NCBI RefSeq assembly: GCF_001411555.2
Contig: NC_049901.1
Coordinates: 36,838,838 to 36,902,837, forward strand
Direction: 5' to 3'
Origin: Juglans regia
Lineage: Eukaryota > Streptophyta > Magnoliopsida > Fagales > Juglandaceae
DNA length: 64,000 nucleotides
The notes under the pieces were generated by a model that worked only from the letters and a program-made list of their open reading frames with translations, was not told where the DNA came from and ran no database searches. This document shows, one piece after another, positions 57,766-64,000 of the stretch; position 1 is the first letter of the stretch; each line of letters begins with the position of its first letter. The translations under genes and the position numbers were made by a program.

Positions 57766-59299
57766 CTATCATCTTCACTCATTCCACTTCCATTTCGCAC
57801 ATTGTTAGAAATTAGGGGTTTGTAATTTGAAGGGTTGGGGAAGTTTGGGTATTTCGATTTTTCATCAAACGCTGAGAAATACAAGCATATTCGGGACTGA
57901 AATTTATGTTCTTGCATGTGTACATTGTCCTTGTACACGGGCTACAAAGCTGACATGCTTTCACTGATTGGTTAGAACTGTGTTAGAGTGAGACAGAGTT
58001 TTGCAAGGAATGAGGCTTTAGAAGACCATAATCTACTGCAAAATTAGCTTTTTCCGAGTGCTTTTTTGTGCCATCTATCTCGTATTAGCTCTAGAGATCC
58101 TGAGTTACTTTTGTATCCTAGTATATGGAGTTGTCACTTTAGAACCATAAGTTCATGCCCTTAAATTTAAATTATCTTGAGAGTTAATAATGATTCAACT
58201 TTAAATTATCTTTAGATAAAATTTGGGTTCAAGGAAATTATTTATATTTGGATACAGATTAGACTTTAATCTCGAAAATAAACAAGATGCTTTCAAGCGT
58301 GCAGTTTATATTGAAAAACATTATATAGAGCAAACACTTTTTTTTTTATTTTTCCACTTTTGTGCTTATTTTGTTAAATATATTTTGTTTCTATTTTTAC
58401 TTTTAAGCATGCTCTCTGCAATGGTCATTGGTGTTGCACTAGTTAAGTGTGTCCACGCATGCACATACATATCATCCTCAGCTGGTATATTTTTTCTTCA
58501 GCTTCCATGCATTTTCATTTTCTCTTGTGTTTTTGTCTCTATGAATATGGAATAAGCATTGGCATCTGTTATAAACATAGGATAAAAGGTTGATGTAGAT
58601 AACTAAATATTATGAGTGCAAGCACAGGAATGTGTCTCTCAATCTAGAAATTTGCCCATTGTTGCATGGACAGTCCACTTGGAATAAATGTGATTCTAGA
58701 TTTCACAACCAACTTGTCCTCCTTGGGAGTTCATGGCTATGTCAGTGGATCTTTGGGCCTTATTTGGCTAAAGTGAACTGGTGGATTATGTGCATTTTAG
58801 AATAGCATAGTTTATGTGGATGCTTGCTAAAACCTGCATTCAATGGAGTAGACTGTAACATTTAATGGAGTAAGTGTCTTATTCTGCCGGTACTTGCAAG
58901 CCACATACTTAAGGAATGAAATGCATTTCTAGTTCCAGGATTCATAATGTCAATAAGTTCTTTTTTTGAATTTTTATCTCATCCTTTATATTTTCTAGAC
59001 AAGTTATTTTCCAATATACATATATGCATCTACAAATATTTCCTCAATTGATAAACTGTGTTTGCTGTCATTATTGGATTTGTTTATTTGTGTACATACC
59101 TTATGGACCATGTCTGGTCCTTCCTTGGAGTGAGTTGTGAGAGATGAGTTTCTCAGTGTAGTTTGCTACTTGTAATTTTAGGCTACGTCTTACGTTTTAT
59201 TGTCCTATCAAATTGACATTAATTTACATTAATTTACATTAATTTCTATTTTGCTTTATTAATTTACCTCAATGTCTAATTTGCTTTATTATGCCTACA
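57766..59299 (+). other. Intron-like or intergenic DNA
   Basis: T-rich with no domain recognised. Contains a triple ACATTAATTT repeat at about 59217-59245. Confidence 0.3.
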
Positions 59300-60425
59300 G
59301 ACAAACATCATGCGACGTGTATGATGCCGACCAACTCCTTCTGCTCCCGACCAATCAGTGTTCCATAATGCTTGGGCTCGATAACTATACACTGGAATTT
59401 TTTCCAAGCGCACTCTCATTATTGAGCCTAAGGTCAATCTAGGTGAGCTTCAGGAGACTATACTGTCACATATCTTTCAGTCTTGCCAGTGGGTATCATT
59501 AACCACTAGTCTCCCCCTCCGTCTATGGAGTTGATCTGGGAGTTTTACTCCAATATTCATGCCATCTCACCCGATAGTTCCTTTGACATCACTCTCCGGA
59601 ACATCCAAATCCGAGTCAGTCCGAACAAGTTAACTGATTTGCTTAACACCCCTCATGTTACCGAAGCCCGATATCCATAAGCCAGCACCTCTGGTCCTAG
59701 AAACCCTGCTATCTACACCCACTTGTGTGAATATGAGGAGGCTTGGGATGGTCGGACACTCATTCCTACCAATAAGTTCTCCCCTGACTATCTCCTTCTT
59801 AGTAGGGTCGTCCTTACTAACCTTTACCTAACCAACCATCACAGTGATGTCGACCATGACAGAGCCACCTTGCTTTATGCACTGATCGATGACGTTCCCA
59901 TCGATCTGGGAAGTCATCTTTAGAAGTTTATTTTAGAGGCTCATCAGTCCAACAAAATTCAGACCAAATTGCCTTTTACAAGTCTTGTCACTCACATTGC
60001 TCTGTTTCACTCTGTTCCTATTCCAGAGATAGAGCCTAAAATCCCTCTGAAGGCTCCAATTGGTCGTCAGACCATTTAGCTCAATCGTGCACACATTCGT
60101 CGATTCCTTTTTTATGATGAGGATCCTGCACCCAATTCGTAGCCATCCCGTGCAACGCCATCAGGTTCTTAGCCATCTAACTCAAGATCATTCACCCTTG
60201 CACCATATCCAAATCAGTCAGGAATACGGCTTGATTATTTGAGCCGCATCCAGACTCGTCTTGACCACATCGATAGTCGCATGAATAGTCATATTGATCA
60301 CATCGTTGCTGGTCTTGAGCACATCGATACTCGGCTTGATAATTTGAAGGCTATCTATATCGCATTGAGGATCATCTAGATACTTGCACTGATAGCGTGG
60401 ATGCTCATGTAAATGGCTTACATAC
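59300..60425 (+). pseudogene. Gag-like 'putative plant transposon protein' gene, decayed
   Basis: Conceptual fragments include FYSNIHAISPDSSFDITLRN, LLNTPHVTEARYP, a 66-residue open stretch (59723-59923) ending DRATLLYALIDDVPIDLGSH, FTSLVTHIALFHSVP, and a C-terminal heptad-like repeat (RLDHIDSRMNSHIDHIVAGL). I recognise this as the domain annotated 'putative plant transposon protein', found in gag regions of some plant retroelements. At least one frameshift (about 59520) and several stops (about 59680, 59921, 60078, 60140) interrupt it. A T run and a G run at 60638-60678 lie downstream. Confidence 0.65.
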
Positions 60426-61330
60426 TCATCTTGAACGCATGGATACTTGATGTGAGAGTTTGGTATATCGTTTCAATATCATTGGTGGTCGATTTGATAT
60501 GCTCCAAAACACAGTCCTACGACGCTTGAACAAAATGGATGAAACATTACTAACAGACTGTTCAAAGGATGATGATGGGAATGTGAGTACCGTTGGGCAC
60601 GCTACGCAACCTCCTCCATATGTTGGTCATTGATACTTTTTTTTTTTTTTTTTTTTTATCTATCATAGGATACAGGGGGGGGGGATATGTTGTAAAGGAA
60701 AAACATGAAATTTCCTGGGGCACAAATGATTTTTTTGATTAATTGTTTCAAGTAATAAATTGTACAGGTCATGAAAATTGTATTTTATCAAACTCAAAGT
60801 ATTTTATTTTTCTTTTTACTATTTTCTATGTAAGTACCCCTTAAAGAACTTCAAGTTATTTAGATCTGTAAAATCATTATCACCTTTTGATTGACTAGAA
60901 AATAGAAATTTATAAGTTATTCCTCATAAAAAATTATGCCATGTTATTTTGCTGCTCAGATACACTTATTTATTATGACATGTCATTCTCATGTCTATTT
61001 TGGTTAATCACTGCAATAGTATCATGCAACAGCTTTTTAATCATGTGAGAGTGAGCTCATTTTGTCCTAAATTATTGTATTTTTTCAAGTAGTGAAATCT
61101 AGTGGCAGATAATGCATATAGTTATGCAGACTTCCTCTTTTTCAATTAGCCTCCACAAGCCCCTGCCCCTTCTGAAGAATCTAATAATAATGGTAATTGT
61201 AAAGTTAACTATGATAGTAGAAAGAAAAAACACATAATATAAATGAAAAGAAACAACACATATTGGGGAGGGAGATAGTTATCTTAACCATCAAAAAGAT
61301 ATTTTTGCTTACTAGGATAATTACACACAT
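60426..61330. other. Downstream of the decayed transposon gene, no gene seen
   Basis: T run (60638-60657), G run (60675-60683), otherwise AT-rich. Confidence 0.4.
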
Positions 61331-61720
61331 GAACATGGAGATCACAAAGTTAGAGAGGTTCGCTCGAAGGTAGCTCGGGTCAGCTCGAGCTACCTTCGAG
61401 CGAACCAATTCAAGTTCGAGCAAATATCAAGTGTCCAAGTTCTCCATGTTCTCAGATATGAGCTGAACATGGAGAACACCGAGTCATAGAGGTTTGCTCG
61501 AAGGTTAGCTTGAGCTACCTTCGAGCGAACCAATTCAAGCTTGAGCGAAGCTCGAGTGAATATCGAGCGAAGCTCGAGTGAATATCGAGCGTCCAAGTTC
61601 TCCATGTTCTCAGATCGAGCTGAACATGGAGGACACCAAGTCAAAGAGGTTCGCTCGAAGGTGAGCTCGAGCTACTTTTGAGCGAACCACTTCAAGCTCG
61701 AGCGAAGCTCGATCTAAGAC
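61331..61720. repeat. Tandem repeat built of hairpins (TCGAGCGAA-rich)
   Basis: Three units begin GAACATGG at 61331, 61465 and 61622 (134- and 157-bp spacing; unit 2 has an extra 22-bp CGAAGCTCGAGTGAATATCGAG-type duplication). Each unit holds a GGTTCGCTCGAAGGTAGCT / AGCTACCTTCGAGCGAACC hairpin, perfect over 19 bp in unit 1. Consecutive units are joined by a second hairpin, GTTCTCCATGTTC / GAACATGGAGAAC (13 bp). No coding function apparent. Confidence 0.8.
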
Positions 61721-62860
61721 CAAAACTCCAACCTACTAAAAAAAGTCTCATTTGCTAGAAAAATAAAATCTCATTCAATTACACAAAACTCCAACCTGCT
61801 ATATATATGGCCATTCAACATAAGCATTCCCATATCTAACAGTCTCATTTGTTAAAAATAGTCTCATTCAATTGGACAAAACTCCAACCACTCAAAGCAC
61901 ACACACTTATAGTCATTCCCATTTGGTCCAAAATAACGAACAAATCAACCTACTATATATATATGGCCATTCAACATAAGCATTCCCATTTGCTTCAAAG
62001 ACTGCCACAATTCTACATACATTAGAATATAACTCATATACATAGCCATAATTCTTGAAAGTTTTGATACATATTGGTATCCTCCAAACAGCTTCTAACT
62101 CCCAGCTGTACGAGACTTCAGAAATACAATCATTCTCAAATTTGCTTGTAACTCCAAGAATGATAGCATTAGTTTTCATAATTTCTATCAAGCCAAAGCC
62201 AAATTAGACTGTCGTTCCAAGTAATATAAATATTTTCGACAAAATTGAATATTTCGAAAATTGCTTGGAATGACCTTTCCAAAACTTTTTTTTATTAATT
62301 ACTAAAACATACCCACTATAATCATATTATTGACGTGGTTGTGAGCCATCAAACTCAACATGCAATGGTTGTGATCCATCCAACCCAAATTGCATATGTA
62401 AAAAATATTAACTCATATATCAATGTCATGTCGACTAATGTCATTAAAATACCGATAAATTTTGGATCCACTTACACTTTCTTCACTTTGAATTATTGTT
62501 TCTTAGAGCTGAGTTCCACTAATGTCAGCCGCTTGTATGCTTTTTGGAATAGCCAAATGATAAATACTTGTAAAAGACACAACAATAATCATAACTCAAA
62601 TATAAATTAAATATATACTTATTATATTACCTGCACATGTCTAACATTGGAGATGTCCAAATTGGAAGGATCAAATAGCCTCCTGCAAGTATCCATGACT
62701 GATGTATTTTCTCCATCTCGCTAATAAAATGGTAACCAATTGGTCAGATAGAATTTATAAAACTTAAATAAAGAAGGTAATATTACAAATCTACACAAGT
62801 TTGTGTTTTCCCTTTCATTGCACTTTCTTCGTCTTCTCCTTAAATTTGTGCAGGTCTCTC
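61721..62860. other. Downstream of the FAR1-like pseudogene; local duplication
   Basis: A short segment, AACCTGCTATATATATGGCC then ATTCAACATAAGCATTCCCAT, is repeated at about 61793-61836 and 61947-61990. The minus strand at about 62730-62629, ending before a GTAATATAA, may be a further exon of the FAR1-like pseudogene (weak). Confidence 0.45.
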
Positions 62861-64000
62861 TCAATTCTGGATGCTCTCCTCAGAGATGGGAGGTCTGACT
62901 TTCCCTCGCACAACACGTGTACTGAGTACTTGCGTTAAACTACCAATTATAGTTGTGTCCTTTGTCGTGCCATCAACATTTAAACATTTTTGAGTCATCA
63001 ATGAGGGTTCTTGGTTCACATAATACAGATCAATTATTGCATTCAACTTAGTCGTTGCATCCTCAGTATGCTTCTTCAAATCCACTACACAAGTAATCAT
63101 TTTATAACAGATATTTAACAAACTTGAATATCTATTAGCATCTTCCCGCTGATCCCCTGCGTCATAACTGCTGTGGATTAACGTGTATTTTCTTTTGATG
63201 TCCTTCCTCCATCAATCCAAAATGTATCTATCTAGCATTGTCTTAATCCCGTTACATTTGAACACTGTGAAAATGTGCCGGCACACTATCCCCTTCATTT
63301 CAAATAAACCAAAAAAACATTTGGCGACTGCATCTTCCTTACTAAAATCCACTGAATGTATAACTAGCTTAGTGAAATCTTCTTCACGAACTTCATCCTC
63401 TACCAGATAGGTCTTTATTGTAGCATCCACCTTAAGCAAAATAGGGTCCAAGTCGATAATGCTGGTAAGTTGGTGCTGAACTTCTCTGAATTTAACATTT
63501 GTGTACAAATCTTGATATCTCTTTTCAATTGGAGATCTAGAGATGCAGGGAATTGTAACATTAAATGAGTAAAATTCTGCGCAATTTTCGTTCTCAATTT
63601 TCTTTTTGAAGGCATTATCATACTGATTGAAAAACTCTTTTAAGTTTGTCTTAACATGAACATAACTATCAAAAAAGGCATTCATGCTCTCGCTCTACTG
63701 CGTTGTACTCATTCCAGATAAAAAAAAATCTTTCAAGAAGGCTAATACCCAATGCTCACACTCAGTGTATAAACTCTGCAACCAAAAATTCTCATGCAAG
63801 TTGTACGTACTGATCAACTACATTTTTCAAACTCTTCTAGTGTTTGGGTATCATACACACATTTCATCAGTACAATTTTCATTCTATTTTTGTAGAAACC
63901 ATAACAGCCAAGTTTTTCAGGGACTTTCTTCAGGATATGTCACAGACAAAATCTATGTCGATTTTCTGGAAAAATAATTGCAATTACATTTTTCATGGCT
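62861..64000 (-). pseudogene. FAR1/FHY3-related (MULE transposase-derived) pseudogene, 3' part
   Basis: Minus-strand translation follows FAR1-related proteins: end of the MULE transposase-like domain (FPENRHRFCL, GMSTTQ, SESMNAFFDSYVHVKTNLKEFF), the linker (SFNVTIPC, LYTNVKFREVQ, YLVEDEVREEDFTK), the SWIM zinc finger region (AKCFFGLFEMKGIVCRHIF) and the C-terminal tail to 62861. Damage: a TGA in place of a conserved Trp in CL(W)HI at about 63940, a frameshift near 63820, a TAG inside TTQ-SES at about 63697, and a TGA (63212-63214) after RYILD where family members have Arg. The SWIM CxC has become CFF, losing one zinc ligand. Downstream of that TGA the frame stays open to 62861. FAR1/FHY3 proteins are transcription factors domesticated from MULE transposases; this copy is dead. 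The 5' part lies beyond the window. Confidence 0.8.

Noticed and set aside
1..64000. CRISPR arrays, rRNA, intact tRNA genes, microRNA precursors
   Set aside because: Plant nuclear DNA without spaced direct repeats of CRISPR type. Pol III boxes occur only in decayed SINEs. I did not see mature sequences of the conserved plant microRNAs I could recall, but a folding scan was not possible.

Overview
The window is plant nuclear DNA from a eudicot. It has GT-AG introns, plant-type gene families, AT-rich intergenic DNA, microsatellites, MITEs, tRNA-derived SINEs, TRIMs, and Copia, Gypsy, hAT and CACTA remnants. The repeat spectrum, especially the abundant Tourist-like MITE built on a GTTTGGAT...TTGAGATGA core, suggests a woody Fagales genome, probably Juglandaceae. 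That taxonomic guess comes from repeat recognition only and was not searched.

Five protein genes look functional: the 3' end of an atypical chloroplast thioredoxin (ACHT type, + strand, up to 1133); a two-exon gene for a 97-residue single-pass protein, probably the EMB2752 orthologue (+, 12002-13610); an intronless cytidine deaminase CDA1 (-, 20762-21652); a two-exon tetraspanin TET2 with a GC-AG intron (-, 37411-39615); and a two-exon FANCE homologue (+, 53524-55114). From memory of Arabidopsis locus numbers, the set corresponds to At4g29670 / At4g29660 / the At4g29570-29650 CDA cluster / At4g29560, together with At2g19570-At2g19580. The window therefore seems to keep in one piece a gene order that Arabidopsis has split between two duplicated blocks.

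Almost everything else is transposon debris. 1.9-7.4 kb: a SINE, then a large LTR-like repeat carrying a nested hAT element and a MITE. 13-20 kb: MITEs, foldbacks, a SINE and a tandem duplication. 22-37 kb: MITEs, SINEs, a TRIM, a CACTA terminus inside a Copia LTR fragment, a 225-bp tandem duplication, a second hAT copy with target-site duplications, and a Copia LTR with its polypurine tract. 40.5-41.1 kb: an inverted duplication upstream of TET2. 43.8-52 kb: a dead Gypsy pol on the minus strand, cut by two large LTR-like insertions and a MITE, with a TRIM nested in one of them. 57-64 kb: a pyrimidine-rich leader-like stretch, a decayed gag-like 'putative plant transposon protein' gene, a hairpin-rich tandem repeat, and a FAR1/FHY3-type pseudogene running off the right edge.

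The five genes do not form a pathway. They are ordinary nuclear genes kept together by descent. I found no new enzymatic or defence system. The most interesting content is the synteny, the precisely readable nested insertions, the GC-AG intron and several hairpin-forming repeats.
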